Shown piece after piece: positions 59,568 to 60,000 of a stretch of DNA of 60,000 bases. A program made the translations under genes and the position numbers. The notes under the pieces were generated by a model. That model saw nothing but the letters and a program-made list of their open reading frames with translations. It did no database searches and was not told the DNA's origin. The stretch spans positions 8,399,501 to 8,459,500 of the forward strand of contig NC_092581.1 in assembly GCF_037975245.1 (NCBI RefSeq), given 5' to 3'. This stretch comes from Apostichopus japonicus. Lineage: Eukaryota > Echinodermata > Holothuroidea > Aspidochirotida > Stichopodidae. How positions within the stretch are numbered: position 1 is the first letter of the stretch; each line of letters opens with the position of its first letter.

Positions 59568-60000
59568 ACCATTAACGACATGTCCCTACAAGGGGATTGA
59601 ATCCTTAGGTAGCCGTCCTGACCTAATACGAATATTCTCTGCGTGTTTTTGTCCCTTCTGTTACTGTTACTTGTCATTTAGCCTTTGAAGAGGATCGAAA
59701 CGTCAGGCCAACTTACTTCTACACATTCTTTCATTTGTGGTGTGTTGCATTATAATAACGTGTTATAATAGCCATTACAGCGCACGATTGGGAAGAGTTC
59801 TGTTTAACATATGTTGTTGTATATATTTCAATAAAATTCGAACGCCAATTCCTTAGTGTTGCTTCAAATTCGTTTATTGAACATGTCGGACAATTATGGG
59901 TCCAGCGACAGAATCATGCCGTAGGGAGGGCGAGTAACTAAATTGCCTGACGGCCGGTTGACTGATATCAGGTCCCATACACAGACTGACATCTGGCCCC
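59568..60000. other. non-coding end of window
   Basis: It contains GGATCGAAACGTCAGGCC near 59693, text of a kind common at retroelement ends, but no gene. Nothing more can be placed before the window ends. Confidence 0.35.

Overview
This is eukaryotic, AT-rich, intron-rich DNA, heavily seeded with transposon remnants, foldback elements and microsatellites. Two multi-exon genes can be reconstructed, both on the plus strand, with splice sites and reading-frame phases that agree at every junction. A very large GTPase of the VLIG/GVIN family with an N-terminal death-effector-like domain, and a receptor tyrosine kinase with von Willebrand factor C (VWC) modules, suggest a marine invertebrate, most likely an invertebrate deuterostome such as a sea cucumber or other echinoderm. 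That assignment is inference from gene content; no species-specific marker was seen.

Layout. 1-5400: no gene seen, one 393-bp hAT-like non-autonomous element. 5406-13176: three-exon gene for a 1685-residue DED-VLIG GTPase; intron 1 holds a 54-bp minisatellite. 13.2-35.5 kb: long non-coding stretch with a ~160-bp tandem repeat (14.9-15.6 kb), a degenerate ATTAATC-type array (22.2 kb), a perfect 47-bp inverted repeat (22.75 kb), three diverged copies of one segment (24.6, 25.1, 28.2 kb), an ACGT palindromic array (30.4 kb) and a nested pair of hAT-like elements (31.8-33.1 kb).

35517-56787: thirteen-exon receptor tyrosine kinase gene (891 residues): signal peptide, VWC, unknown domain, VWC, second copy of the unknown domain, transmembrane helix, split tyrosine kinase domain, acidic tail. 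Its introns carry dead transposons: a minus-strand L1/Tx1-like LINE (intron 4), a foldback element (intron 5), a truncated hAT with a smaller hAT-like element inside it plus a second foldback (intron 8), and the 3' end of a Penelope-like element with GIY-YIG remains (intron 11). 57.0-59.1 kb: a further composite hAT-like element inserted in a TA repeat, followed by a weak retroelement-like ORF.

The two genes do not obviously act together. The GTPase looks like a cytoplasmic innate-immunity protein that could join death-fold assemblies; the kinase looks like a surface receptor with an unusual ectodomain and an HGD (not HRD) catalytic loop. The most original items are the DED-VLIG fusion and the receptor's duplicated, unrecognised ectodomain module.
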